NCBI RefSeq assembly: GCF_947179165.1
Contig: NC_077244.1
Coordinates: 69,362,144-69,426,143, forward strand
Direction: 5' to 3'
Source of the DNA: Solanum dulcamara
Taxonomy: Eukaryota; Streptophyta; Magnoliopsida; Solanales; Solanaceae
DNA: 64,000 nt
Each line of letters starts with the position of its first letter. Within the stretch, counting starts at the first letter, position 1. The notes below the pieces were generated by a model that was given only the letters and a program-made list of their open reading frames with translations, did no database searches and was not told where the DNA came from. Of the stretch, positions 21,101-33,375 are shown piece after piece. A program made the position numbers and the translations under genes.

Positions 21101-22419
21101 ACCCCATCTAAGGACGATATTGCAAAGCTTAAGACGGTATGCATAAAGTTATACACCTTCTCTCTTGTTTACTAATTACTAATAATGAAATGTTTTTACA
21201 TAATCAATCAAAAGTATATAATCTGTTTAAGAAGGTTACTTTGATTTATTTAAGGTTATCAATCTCACCACAGTTATTTTTCAGTGACCTTGATAACATG
21301 AAATATTTATATTTGTGTAAAAATTAGACTCCTTTTGTCAGAGTTTTTATTTTATATGTACACGTCGAGAGTGTAAAATATTTTGTGTTTTCGATCTATT
21401 CTTCTTTTTTTTTTTACTTGTTTTAGCAGATTAGTGATTCTTTTTTCTAGGATACCATCTAGTATGTGACGTACACCCTCGATCACTAATCCAAATTCAT
21501 TGTAAGGTCCATTAAAGGGAAGTACTTCATATTAGATTTTTCACTTCTATTTCAATTTAAAACCTTCAATTAAGGCGGATGTGATGATGATATATAACTT
21601 GTCAAATTTTCTAGGTGATTAACTCTACTTCTTAATCATTGATAATTATTTTCTAAGTGACGTGTTTTCTCCATTCCAATTTATTTGTCTTTTTGTTTAA
21701 AGAAGAACATCTACTTTCTTTTTTGACAACTCTTTAATTTTAACTTTCCACGTTACATGTTTGAGATCACAAAATTAAAAGACATGTTGATAGATTGAAC
21801 AGTCTCATTACTTTCTTAAACTTTGAGTTAAGTCAAAACTAAAAGAACAAATTGAAACAGAAGGAATAATAATTATTTGTGTAAAATTATTTTTTACTTC
21901 ATTAGCGAATAGAAGTTAATTAAACTGTTTTTTCTTACTTTCATAAAAAAGATGTTCACTCATAATTCATGTGGTTCAACTTTGTAATGGCAGCTTGGTA
22001 TGATCCTGAATGAATCCCTCCGACTATATCCACCTCTTGCGGCAACAATGCGACGGGCCAAAATGGACACAACATTGGGAAACTTGAAGTTGCCTCAAGG
22101 GACAGAGCTACTTATACCGACTATAGGAATCCATCATGATGCAGCATTATGGGGCAGCGATGTGAATGAATTCAATCCAGCAAGATTTGCTCGCGGCGTC
22201 GCCCAAGCAGCCAAAAGCCCCACTGCATTCATGCCTTTCGGCTTAGGCGCCCGCCACTGCATTGGACAAAATTTAGCAATCATACAAGCTAAATTAGCAA
22301 TGGCTATGATCTTGATGCGCTTCTCCTTTGAACTTGCTCCTACTTACCAACATGCTCCTACTATTCTTATATTCCTATGTCCACATTATGGAGCTCCAAT
22401 CATCTTCCAGAAATTGTAG
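18145..22419 (+). CDS. Cytochrome P450, CYP72 clan, CYP734A-like
   Basis: Five exons: 18145-18412, 19298-19521, 20065-20309, 20764-21136 and 21994-22419. They join in frame to 511 residues, a normal P450 length. Residues 1-25 form a hydrophobic membrane anchor for the endoplasmic reticulum, followed by WRPRRI and a GIRGP hinge. The I-helix is AGKYTTS, with Tyr where many P450s have an acidic residue before TT. The K-helix NESLR, the NPARF block and the heme loop FGLGARHCIGQ with Cys459 as the iron ligand are all present. CYP734A enzymes inactivate brassinosteroids by C-26 hydroxylation, so this may be a hormone-catabolism gene; CYP721-type relatives are an alternative. Intron 2 appears to use a GC donor (AAG|GCGAGT). 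Introns 2 and 3 hold TRIM-like insertions. No stop or frameshift was found, so it is probably functional. Confidence 0.85.
19565..19925 (+). mobile_element. TRIM-like miniature LTR element in P450 intron 2
   Basis: A primer-binding site TGGTATCAGAGCC at 19695 follows a first terminal repeat (about 19565-19694). A short interior ends in an AAGGGGG purine tract (19761-19767), and a second, diverged terminal repeat follows (about 19768-19925). Shared words include CACATT followed by GGTGG/GTTGG, CTTATA(A/T), GGGCAAT/GGACAAT, GAGCTAGCTTTTG/GAGTTAGCTTTTG and GAGTTAG. There is no coding capacity. Confidence 0.6.
20375..20660 (+). mobile_element. Second, decayed TRIM-like fragment in P450 intron 3
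   Basis: Contains CTCCTTATAAG, GCACAATCC, TCTAAGGCCTAA and then TATGGTATTACAGTCAGATC, a mutated version of the LTR end plus primer site of the element in intron 2. The words ATGAATG(A/G)AATGAATC occur on both sides (20358 and 20640). Confidence 0.4.
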
Positions 22420-22976
22420 TTTATGGGCCATAGCTGGATCCACTATGTCATGTACTAATATTTATGAACAAATTCTTGGCAATTATTGTTTTATGGATTA
22501 ATTAATGGAAATTATTTTCTTTGTTATCATGTTTGTTTTTCTGTTTGATAAATGTTGATGATGCCCTTGATTAAGTTTGTGAGACTTGTTATCAGATCAT
22601 GATAGCAATGAGAATAAAGGTCTTTGATAAATTGATCTAAATTGGGCTTATTCGTTGAATTATTTGATTATAAATGAAGAAATGAATTTTTTAAATCATT
22701 AAACGATCAATTGTATTACGTGATATAAAAATATAGTTAGCAGCCTATTAAGATTTGACAATTAAACAAATATTTTAGAATTAATCCGGAGTTGAAATGA
22801 AGTGAGTGGCATTATATTATATTTTTTATTATTTTAAATATTTAAAAAATGATTTTAAAAATGTGATATATATATGTCTTCCCTAAAAAGAAAAATGTAG
22901 AGTTTATTTAAAATTATAAATTCACAAAAGAGGTATCCACACTGATGAGAAATTGTCGCACGAGCGAGTCAACCCA
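22420..22976. other. P450 3' region and spacer
   Basis: Contains AATAAAG near 22613, a possible polyadenylation signal about 195 bases after the P450 stop, then AT-rich sequence. Confidence 0.4.
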
Positions 22977-22989
22977 TGGGCTACGGGCC
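22977..22989 (+). promoter_or_regulatory. Site II-type promoter element of COX5b
   Basis: TGGGCT at 22977-22982 is followed by CGGGCC. TGGGCC/T (site II) motifs, often in pairs, are known to drive plant respiratory-chain genes, including cytochrome c and COX5b. It lies about 170 bases before the COX5b start codon. Confidence 0.5.
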
Positions 22990-23149
22990 TGTGCCACCTT
23001 TACGCTCTCTCATTTGGGATTCCACTCCCAAAATGCTTCTAAAAAAGAGAGCTTCAACAACGGGAAAGAGAGAGCAATAGTAATAAAGGAACTATTGATC
23101 TCGTCCACACCTGAGATCAAATCGGAACCCTAACTCCTTGAAGAAAATC

Positions 23150-26100
23150 ATGTGGAGAAGACTTTCTTCCCAGGTTCGGACTCTAAGCCCACTCCAATCT
23201 ACCTCTAAATCCAATCGCCTTTCCGCCGCCGCCAACTCCTTATCTGCTTCTCCGGCGGCTTTCCGGCCTACGGTTCCTTTCATCTCCCGCCACTTCAGCA
23301 CTGCTTCTGGTAACGCTAATTTCATCAGATCTTACTCATTTATTCACACACGCTTATATTATTTATATTTATATATAAGTATGTATGTATATTTGGTTTG
23401 TTTTTGTTGTGAATGGAAATCGTTGTTGTGTGGAACAGCGAATGTTGTTAAGAAAGTGGAGCATGTAATGCCAATTGCTACTGGTCACGAGCGAGAAGAG
23501 CTTGAAGCTGAGATTCAAGTGAGTTAGCTTCATCCTTCTATATGTTTGGTTGTGGTTGTACTTATAGTTCTAATTCAAATTTTTGATTTAGGTGTAGTTG
23601 TGAATATAACTGATACATGATATGTGTAATTTTTTTCCTGCTTAGGGAAAGGATATTCTCGGCATCAACTTTCCTGAGGGTCCTTTTGGCACAAAGGTCA
23701 GTGTGGTTATAACTTCTTGTTTTTTGTTTCATTTGTGGTTAGTGAATGAAGTAGTTTTATCTTATCTGATGTGTATTGTTATATAAGATAGAGTCAGTAG
23801 TTTGCACTTGTAATTATGCTTAGCTCTTCCTATCATGGATAATGTGCATTACTCAAAGATAGGTATTGTCGGAAGTAGCTGTCTTTAGGCATTTGACTGA
23901 CTTTCCCTATGAGCTAGTAATATGTATGAGTACAATTCTATTAGGTCACATTGAGTTTAACTAAACTGAAGTTTTGTCCCCCATTCAGTATTAATTTTGT
24001 AGGATATGTATAATACAAGTGTCTGAAAGAAAATGCACACGTTCACCTTGAAAAATTCCAATTTCTGTTCCTTCTCATATTTAGTTCTGAATTTTTTTAT
24101 AAAGCCACTGTGACTTTCTTAAGTGAAGTAATAGGCCGTATGTAGGTGCAGCATTTGATCCATCATAATTAGTAAGACCTGGATTGCTGTTTCAAACTTC
24201 CATAGCAAACATGATGTTGTGTTTCCTTTAAGGAGGGGAGGGGCATTGGAGTGAGTTCGTTTACTTCCCTTATGTTTTTTGGCACGAGTGAAGTAGAAAT
24301 AGATGACTTCACCTCCCTCTTATGTTCAATTTTGAAAGGGTTAGAAAGGAGTGAGGACTATCAATTCTCTATACTTCACTTTCTAACCAAACGGGGGAAT
24401 AGAATCTTGTCCCACTTCCTCTCCTTTCCATTCTTGCTTCAAGCATGTGTAATCATATTTATCACGGGAAATGGTCAAAAATGCCCTTGAACTATGCAAA
24501 ATTGAACAAAAATGCCCTCAGTTAATAGTTTGGTCTGAAAATGCCTCTGCCATCAATAGTTTGGTCCAAAAATGCCCCCTATTGTTCCTTAATGGGTCAA
24601 AAAAGCCCATTTTTCAAATAAATATATTATTTCATTTCCTTTTAAACACAATCCTTTCCTAATTATAATTTTTTAATCAACAAATGCTTATCCTACTTCA
24701 ATTCGAAAAAGATTAAGAAATACAAATATTTTCTATTATTATAATTTTTTTTAATTGTTATCGAAATGAAATTAATGATGGTCTTATTATGATCTTAGAT
24801 ATATGACCTTTATTATCAGTTAAAAGGTATATGTAGTCATTTTATTTTAATTGATAAAGTGTGATTGAGAAGGAAAAATTATTTTCTACTTATTTATTAG
24901 TTAAAGTGATTTTAAAAGGAAAGAAACAACAATAGGGTTCTTTAAAAGTAATATTTTTATTAGGAATAAAATGTGTTCAATAAGAAAAGAAATAACATAT
25001 ATTAAAGATCATTTTTGACCCATTAAGTAACATTAGGGGTATTTTTGGACCAAACTATTGACGGTAGGGGTTGGACCAAACCATTGACGTCATGAGCATT
25101 TTTAGTCCAATCTATTAACTAAGGGCATTTTTGTTCAATTTCGCATAGTTTAAGGACATTTCTGACCATCTTCTGCATTATGAACACGAACATGTTAACT
25201 ATAAATCTATTAAATTAAAGTGCAATGTTGCTTACTTCTTCTTCATATATGTCTATTGTTGTGGAATATTGAGTAGTCAATGCTGTCTCCTTGTATGGAT
25301 CATGTTCAATGCTAGCTGTTAGATTAGACGTGAGCTCTAATGGCTAGTATTCTTATCGTTCAAATATTGCACCTAGTTGGCGTGCTTATGTTCATTTCCT
25401 AATGCTTTTCCACATTCTACTAAGCTGGAGTACAAATCTTTTCAATTTCTGTAATTAGTTTGTACATAGAAACAAAAATGATCATTTTGGATGGCATCTT
25501 CTGTCAACACTTGTACATGGAAATAAAATATGATCAAGCTTAGATGGGTTGTAACTTGTCAGCAATGTGGTTCTTAACTTGTCATCTTTTTATTTTTTAA
25601 ATGTTATTTTGGGTAAGGCATAATCTTGCACCAACAAAAAGACACGTACATGTGTGAATAAGTGCACATGCATGCGTGTAAAATTGTGCAACATACCATT
25701 TTCTTTGGTGAGTAGCGGAAACTAACCACTACAGATTCTCAGAGTGTTGTTGCAATGAAACTTCATTTTGCCAGAGTATGGGAATTTTGACCAAATCTTT
25801 CAGATTTCACCAGAAACTTTGATACCATACTGGAAGCTTTAGAACTTTTGCATGTATACATGAGGCTCTAATTGTCAGCCAAGTCTACTTTTTCTTCTGT
25901 TTATCGCTCTCCGATCTTCACTCTTTTAATCTTCTCTATTGTTGATGTTGTAAATACTGCAGCACTTAGTGCTCTTTTGACATCAATGAAATGCCATTTA
26001 CACCTTTCAAAAAAATAGAACACTAGAAACTTGTCAAATTTAAACCTACTCATGTAGTCATGTCAAGCTCATACCTGAATCCGATTCTCTCAGTACGTAG

Positions 26101-29100
26101 GTCTCCAATGTCCAATTCGTTGCGACTAAAATAATTTCCCCTTGACTTTTTGTGTGTCACATTTAAAACACTCAAATGTAATTATTTTACGGAAAAGGGC
26201 CAGAATTATCCCTAAACTTTGAAAAATAGTTTATTTATGCCCTTCGTTCTACTTTAGGGCCAATTATACCCCTACCGTTATACTTTGGGCCAAATATGCC
26301 CTTGAGTATAACAGAATGCCAGGTGTCAGTTTCTCAGTGGTCAACTTATTTCCCCTTTTAAATATGTTTTTTTAATTTTTTTAAAATCTGTTTTTAAAAC
26401 CATTTTTTTAAAATAATTTATTTAAAAAAATCTATTTCGTTTTTTTATCTATTTTTAAATCTTCTTTTTAATTTATTTTTTTAAAATCTGTTTTTTATGT
26501 ATTTTTTACAACATGTTTATTTTATTTTATTTTAAATTTGTTTTTAAAATAAATTTGCATTCACAGATTTAAAAATATATATTTAAAAAGCAGATTTAAA
26601 AATAGATTAAAATGGATTTAAAAAACATATAAAAACAGATTTTAAAAGCAAATTTAAAATAAAAAATTTTAAATCTGTTTTTTTATGTATTTTTTACAAT
26701 ATGTTTATTTTATTTTATTTTAAATTTGTGTTTAAAATAAATTTGCATTCACAGATTTTAAAAAAAAATAATTTAAAAGCAGATTTAAAAATAGATTAAA
26801 AAATTGGATTTAAAAAACATATAAAAAACAGATTTTAAAAACAAATTTAAAATAAAATTTTAAAAAAACTGATTTTAAAAAATAGATTAAAAAACAGATT
26901 TAATCTCAAGGGCATATTTGGCCCAAAGTATAACGGTAGGGGTATAATTAGCTCTAAAGTAGAACGAAGGGCATAAATAAACTATTTTTCAAAGTTCAGG
27001 GATAATTTTGGCCCTTTTCCGATTATTTTATTACCGTCAGTGATGAGATCTGCTAATGTAAAACATATTGTGTGCTTTATGAGTCTACAGAAAAAAATAA
27101 TTTAGATGTGGACTTTAGTTGCTTCTTATGTATGGTTTCAGGGTAAAGAATTATTTATCAACAAAAAACAAAGGAATTATGTGAAGATATTGTTTAGATT
27201 GATATAAGCTACTACAATAATTAGTTATCTTTCCAATTAGATGTGTGGGAACATGAACAGATAATTGAATATATTTTAACTGTAGGAAGCACCAGCTGTT
27301 GTTAAATCCTACTACGATAAAAGAATTGTAGGATGTCCAGGAGATGAAGGAGGTAAGTCTTCATTACAGATTCAGATAAATAATGTCTCTATTACTGATT
27401 TTTTCCTTTAGCCAGTTCACTTAATCTTCTTTATGGTTTTGTAATTTAACAGAAGATGAGCATGATGTTGTTTGGTTCTGGCTAGAGAAGGGCAAGCCAC
27501 ATGAATGCCCAGTATGCAAACAGTATTTTGTGGTAAGTGCAGAATTTCTATATTCTTGGGCCATAATATCAAGTTCTAGGCTGTTAGGGAATTTTTAGAG
27601 ATGTGAAAGGCCATGGCACTCCTTAATCAGGGGAAATTTGAGATTCCTTTCAGCAATAGGGGTGACATTTTCCCTCTTTTTTTTTCCTTGCAATTTTTGA
27701 ACAACATGTGGGACATGACAGCAGGTTGCATTAGAAAAGAAGCTACCGAGGTTCTTGGGGTATCGAGAGGAATCTTTGGTGGTCGTCAAGGAGATTAGTG
27801 GTGGAATGGAGAAGTACAAGGCAAAGTGAAAGCCAAGAAGGTTGCCTCTACGGAGTGGTTGGAGTGCGTGGATGAGGAGGAGAAGAATAGGCTTAAAGAT
27901 ATTGATAAGAAGGCAAAGATGAAAGCGAAATCGGCGGTCATCAGTGTTAAGACGACAACTTTTGAACGCCTGTATGTCGAGTTATGGTAAAAAGGTGGGG
28001 ATAAGAGATTGTATAGCCTCGCCAAAGCGAGAGAGAGAAAAGCACGCGATCTGGATCTAGTAAAGTGCATCAAGGACGAGGAAGGTGAAGTGTTAGTGGA
28101 TGAGACCTCTATCAAGCAAATGTGCAAGCTTACTTCCACAGATTCCTAAATGAAAAAGGAGACAGAGACATTGTACTGGGTGATTTGTCTTACTCTCATA
28201 GTCTTCGAGACTTTGGGTACTGCAGGTGTTTTAAGGTTGAGGAGGTTAGACATGCTGTTAGCAGGATGAGGAGGGGGAGAGCGACTGGGCCTAATGAGAT
28301 TTCGGTGGACTTTTGGAAGAGCACTGACAAGACAGGTTTAGAGTGGTTGACTAAGATGTTTAATGTTATTTTAAAGACTGCTAAGATGCCTGATGAATGG
28401 AGGTGGAGTATTATGGTTCTATTGTACAAGAACAAAGGTGATGTTCAAAACTGTAATAATTACAGGGGTATCAAACTACTAAGCCACACTATAAAGATTT
28501 GGGAGAGAGTGGTGAAGATGAGGGTGAGGAGAGGAGTGTCAATCTCAGAGAACCAGTTCGGATTCATGCTGGGGCAGTCGACTACTGAAACAATCCATCT
28601 TATGCAGAGACTGGTGGAGAAATTTAGAGAAAGAGAAATGGATCTCCATATGGTGTTCATTGACCTTGAAAAGACTTATGATAAAGTTCCGAGGGATGTT
28701 TTTTGGATGTGTCCGGAGGCTAAAGATGTCCCGAGGGTGTATATTAGGACGATAAAGGACAGGTATGCTGGAGCCAAGACTCGGGTTAGGACGGTGGGAG
28801 GTGACTCAAAGCATTTTCCTATTGAGGTGGGACTACATCAGGGATCTGTGCTGAGCCCTTTTCTTTTTGCCTTGATGATGGATGAGCTTACACGGTCTAT
28901 TCAAAAGGAGGTTTCATGGTATATGCTATTTGCGGACGATATAGTTTTGATTGATGAGACTCGGGACAGAGTTAATGATAGGTTGGAGGTTTGGAGACAA
29001 ATGCTGGAGTCCAAAGTGTTCAAATTGAGCAGGATCTAAACAGAATACTTGGAGTGCAAATTTAATGTTGCGATGGATGAAGAGGGCAAGGAAGTGAAGC

Positions 29101-30208
29101 TTGTCACCCAACTTATCCCCAAGACAGAAAACTTTAAATATCTTGGATCCATCATCCAGAGTAGTGGGGCATCGATGATGATGTCACGCACCGTATTGGG
29201 GCAGCATGGTTGAAATGGAGGCTAGCCTCTGGAGTCCTGTGTGATAAGAAAGTACCACCTAAACTTAAAGGTAAGTTCTACAAAATGGTGGTTAGACCAG
29301 CGTTGTTATATGGAGTAGAGTGTTGGCCAGTAAAGAACTCTCATGTTCAGAAGATGCATGTTGCAGAGATGAGGATGTTGAGATGGATGTGTGGACACAC
29401 TAGGACTGATAAGATCAGGAACGAGGTTATTTGGGAGAAGGTAGGAGTGACATCTGTGGTCGACAAGATGAGAGAAGCGAGACTGAGATGGTTTGGGCAT
29501 ATGCGGAAGGGTGTCGACGCCCCAGTTAGAAGGTGCGAGCGGTTGGATTTGGGGGCTATGTGGAGGGGTAGGGGTAGATCGAAAAAGTATTGGAGAGAGG
29601 TGATTAGACAAGATATGACGCTACTCCATATCACCGAGGACATGACTTTAGATAGAAAAGAGTGGAGGTCGCGAATTATGGTAGAAGGCTAGTAAGGATA
29701 AAATGGTGTATTGCCGTGTGTCGATTTTGGGTGGTCGTAGGTCTAGGCGTGCCTTTATAGTTGTGTTGCTATTGCCTTTGATTATCGCAGTACTTTTCTA
29801 TAGTTATTGTTGTTGTCTTGTAAATTTTGCATTGTATTTTATTTTGATTTTTTATTTTTTTCATTATGCTATATATATATTGTTTTTCTCTTGTACTTGG
29901 AACTAGCACTTTTGAGCCGAGAGTCTTTTGGAAATAACCTCTCTACCTCCATGAGGTGGTAAGGTCTGCGTACATCCTACCCTTTCTAGATCCCACTTGT
30001 GGAATTTCACTGAGTATGTTGTTGTTAATTTTTGAGCTGTAAATGATCTAATTCTAGCCATCAATTGTTACCCATGCGGACCTTAATTTCTTAAGTGTGT
30101 ACTCACAATGAAGCTCATACTGGGAATGATTCTAATTCTATGCAGTTGGAGGTGGTTGGCCCTGGAGGACCTCCTGATGGACATGGCGATGATGATCATC
30201 ATCACTGA
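23150..30208 (+). CDS. COX5b: Cytochrome c oxidase subunit 5b, mitochondrial
   Basis: Six exons: 23150-23309, 23439-23518, 23646-23696, 27286-27352, 27453-27532 and 30146-30208. All introns are GT-AG and the exons join to 166 residues. The first 50 or so residues are rich in Ser, Arg and Ala with almost no acids, a mitochondrial targeting peptide. The mature part contains [13 protein letters not shown], the zinc region GCPGDEG (Cys114) and [10 protein letters not shown] (Cys138, Cys141), and ends in an Asp/His-rich tail. Subunit 5b (Vb) is a nuclear-encoded, matrix-facing zinc subunit of complex IV that supports assembly and regulation. Intron 3 (3.6 kb) and intron 5 (2.6 kb) are swollen by two TIR elements and a LINE, yet every splice site is intact, so the gene looks active. 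Confidence 0.95.
24469..25173. mobile_element. Long-TIR MITE in COX5b intron 3
   Basis: The ends are inverted copies over about 130 bases. The left has ATGGTCAAAAATGCCC, then CAAAATTGAAC and repeated AATAGTTTGGTC. The right has the complements GACCAAAC, GTTCAATTT and ATTTCTGACCAT. There is no coding capacity between them. I could not find a clean 9-base target duplication. The structure resembles Mutator-like MITEs of Solanaceae. Confidence 0.75.
26190..27021. mobile_element. Mutator-like MITE with 9-bp target duplication in COX5b intron 3
   Basis: An 832-base element. It starts CGGAAAAGGGCCA and ends TGGCCCTTTTCCG, with terminal inverted repeats of about 130 bases that carry matching GGGCATA, ACGGTA and GGCCAAA blocks. 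It is flanked by the direct repeat ATTATTTTA at 26181-26189 and 27022-27030; nine bases is the Mutator superfamily length. The interior is a low-complexity A/T palindrome-rich stretch without a transposase. Confidence 0.88.
27735..30035 (+). mobile_element. RTE-type LINE, 5' truncated, in COX5b intron 5
   Basis: Same strand as COX5b. The endonuclease domain is absent. The sequence begins in the linker before the reverse transcriptase, with the first recognisable words near 27735. It ends with a 3' tail at about 29925-30030 (CTCTCTACCTCC, AAGGTCTGCGTACATCCTACC, CACTTGTGG, GTTGTTGTT). The reverse-transcriptase frame is broken (see next entry). No target duplication was identified. Confidence 0.85.
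28122..29692 (+). pseudogene. LINE reverse transcriptase, disrupted
   Basis: The first frame (28122-29039) holds the RT finger and palm: [33 protein letters not shown] (motif A), [11 protein letters not shown] (motif B) and FADDIVL (motif C, near 28929). It stops at 29037. After about 170 bases the C-terminal part resumes in another frame (29210-29692) with [19 protein letters not shown] and WFGHM, typical of plant RTE elements. A stop also lies near 27989 upstream. It is inactive. Confidence 0.85.
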
Positions 30209-32827
30209 AAGCGCTTGCGACTTTTTCCGCTGGAATAAATCTATTTGAGATGATAAGAGGTTTTCTTGATCTACAAACACAGGATTCCAAAGTTCTGTGG
30301 TTTTGTTTGCTTTTAGTGGATCGGTTGTTCTTACAGCTGCTGTGGCAGCGGTGAAGTTGAATAGTTTTGCTCTTAGATTTTACTTAGATGTGGCATGGTC
30401 TGTTAGAATTACAAACCCAGTATCTCCAAATGCAGAGCTCAATAATCGATAGCCACATATTGGATTTTTTTGCAAGTATTGTTTTTGTTTTGTTGGAGTG
30501 CTCATGTTGGCACAACTTGTACTTGAACTAAATGATGTTTCATCATCACCAAACTGCTGCAACATGCTTCCGCAACACTTTCTTTAAAAATAGGTAAAAC
30601 TGACCACATACTTTCTCGTGGTAAGTTACACACGAAGGTTGTATGGTTGAATGATATTCCAGTTAACCAAGAAAGATGCATTCCGAGGGAAACTGCATAA
30701 TATATCTGAACAAAATTGGAAATAGATTCTCAAAAGTGCGAAGATCAATTTGCCTTTGCACTATGATCTGATCAAATGTGAATGTTCTAAGTTATCTGAA
30801 CAAATTTGTGAAGTTAACCTATTATTGGACATGTACAATCTGCACAACAGTTCTTTTTTTTTTTGAAGACAAGGAAATATAATTCTAATACATGGTGCAA
30901 GCTTTGGTATGTAAGGCTGTGGTAGTTATGGATTCTGCAGAACCAGTACAGATCTTGTATTTCTTCTACAAAATTCACTTAATATGTATAAATAATCTTA
31001 TCCCAAACCCAATATTTAGTATCTACTATAAACTTCAAATTTTGAATCGAACATTGAGTGTACGTGTTACCATGATAGCTATCCAAGTTTAGCTTCCAGG
31101 AGGCTCAAACCTGGAATAACGAACATCTATCGAATTCCTCTATAGGAAAAAGGCAAAAAGGAATATAAAGTGAATCATATTATCAAGATGGACATGGAAA
31201 AAAAGTTGGAACAGCTGAGACAATACGAGAGAATAGAAATATTTCCTTTTCTGGTACAAAATGAATATTTCCTTCAGTTAAAACATATTTTTATTATTAT
31301 TTCCACAACTCTGGACAAGCAATTATTTCATATTCCGGTTCGAAGTTTAAAGAATAATTAAGCAGCATACAATACTCTATGATGCATGAATATTCGTGAC
31401 TCATACTGATAAGGATTGATTACTTTGCGGTGGCAAAGTCAAGATTTTCACTAAGAGATTTCAAAATATGTCAAAATATGAAAAGTAAACATACGAAAAA
31501 ATCAAAAGGGTTCAATATCTACTCTATATACTAATATTCATTAAAAACAACTATAATTATGTATAAATAATGTAATTTTCTTAATAGATCTCGAATCCCC
31601 TGGAGTCTATCTAGTTCCGCCCTGTTACCTTTTAAGGGTTAGGCTAGCTAAGAGAAGAAAGGTGCTTAAGTGTGATGGGAATAAAAATGGAATTCATTCT
31701 CATCATTAAAGCAAACAAAGAAATTTTACCAATTATAGACAAATATCAAAGAATATTGCTAGCTGTTTTGTATGCATGTGCTTCTTTTCTTTTGGGATAA
31801 AAACATACCTCAATTTTGTATCTCCAATTACAGTACGTTGGATTTGAAAATTTCTAGACGTGAAGCATGCACTTCTATATTGTAATCCTTTTTTTCTTCT
31901 TCTTATAATTGTCCCTTTATTAATATGGATAGTTAAAATTCTTTCATGGTGAATTTTTTTTTACTGGCGTGGAATTAAGAGTGAAAAAATATTTAACGTG
32001 GCGAGTTATGTGTGGAACCATCTAGAAAACTTAGCCTCAACTTTCAAGTTCCAAGCATATATTAATTTTTTTAAAGAAAAATTCGTAAATAGTTATGTTT
32101 CTTTTTTATAATGCGGGGAAAAATATTTTTTATCTTTACCTTTATAGTAAAGCGAATGACATTAAAATTCTATCTTTGTAATGGCATCTCGTTTATAGAC
32201 AGTCACATCACAACTTTTAATGATTGTGTCTAACCCTGATGTTTATAATTTTCTTTACGGGTGACAATTGGACGGATTGGATCTAATTTGGACAGATCGT
32301 AATGGATCAAGATAACAAATGAGTCAAGATTCAATTTAATTTAAATTTGCCTAGGTCAAAACAGGTCAACTAATGAATCATAGAACGGAACAAAACTCAA
32401 TCCAATCCAATTTTTACTAAGTTTTAATTATTTTATTTGTTATTTTAATTTCTAATAAAATTATTTTTTCTTAATTATGGCTCTATATAACATATTAAAA
32501 TTTTTTAAAAATAAAAATATTTTGACAAGATTTCTTATGAGTCAATTTAGGTTATATATAATTTGAATTTTCAATGAGTTGAACTAATAAATAGACGGGT
32601 CAATAACCCATTCAAACTTATACAAATTAAACAAATTAAATTTGATTTTACCACCCCAAGATTTCTTTCCGCAAGTCTTGTCAAGACACTAGCTACTTAC
32701 ATTCGTGATCCTTGACAATTAATATATCCCTCAACATCGAACAATAAGTATGTTATTTATGCATATATTAAGTTTAAGGACGGATTGAATTTTGACATGT
32801 TTGTCAATCTATGAACTTTAAATGTTT
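30209..32827. other. COX5b 3' region and gene-free spacer
   Basis: AATAAAT near 30232 may be the COX5b polyadenylation signal. No further gene was found. A decayed TIR-like element may lie at 32257-32660, listed separately. Confidence 0.5.
32257..32660. mobile_element. Possible hAT-like MITE
   Basis: Starts GGGTGACAATTGGACGG and ends TTTTACCACCCC, an imperfect inverted pair resembling common Solanaceae hAT MITEs. A target duplication is only suggestive (TTTCTTTA before, TTTCTTTC after with 4 bases between). Confidence 0.35.
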
Positions 32828-32832
32828 TAGAT

Positions 32833-32999
32833 TGTTGGAGAAGCTTACAGAGACAAAGAAAAAGAAGAGAAGAAGCAGACGATGAAGAAGCTGAAGAACT
32901 CAGCAAAGCACAATGAGGAAAGAGGAAGAAGCTGAAGAGTTTAAAACTCTTCAGCCCTCACATTTGGGGCATCCACGTGGAGCCTCCCTCTCCACATAA

Positions 33000-33036
<37 letters not shown>

Positions 33037-33249
33037 AAAATCTGCCACAAATACACTTAAATTTAAATATATTTATACCCATATATTTATGGGTAAGTAG
33101 AATATAGTTTTGCACAAAATTAAAAATAGCCCATGTCTTCTTGTCTCCATTTTAGCTATTGTACAATTCTATATAAACTAATGTACATACTAAAGATGAA
33201 TATACAGAAATTTGATATCTCAGCATCTTCCCCTCTTCAATTCTTTACA
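32833..33249 (+). repeat. 5' LTR of young copia
   Basis: 417 bases, TG...CA ends. Contains a TA dinucleotide run near 33000-33040 and a CTATATAAAC TATA-like box near 33170. Confidence 0.95.
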
Positions 33250-33375
33250 TAGTATCAGAGCTTATCTGAACTCAATCCAGATCCGTATAAAACCCATCAT
33301 CATCATCTTCAAAATCTGTATCATCATCTTCAAAATCTGCATCATCATTATCTTCAGAATCCCTATTGAAACAAA

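Noticed and set aside
27613..27798. A small plus-strand gene in COX5b intron 5
   Set aside because: Its end runs into the LINE linker region and there is no independent support.
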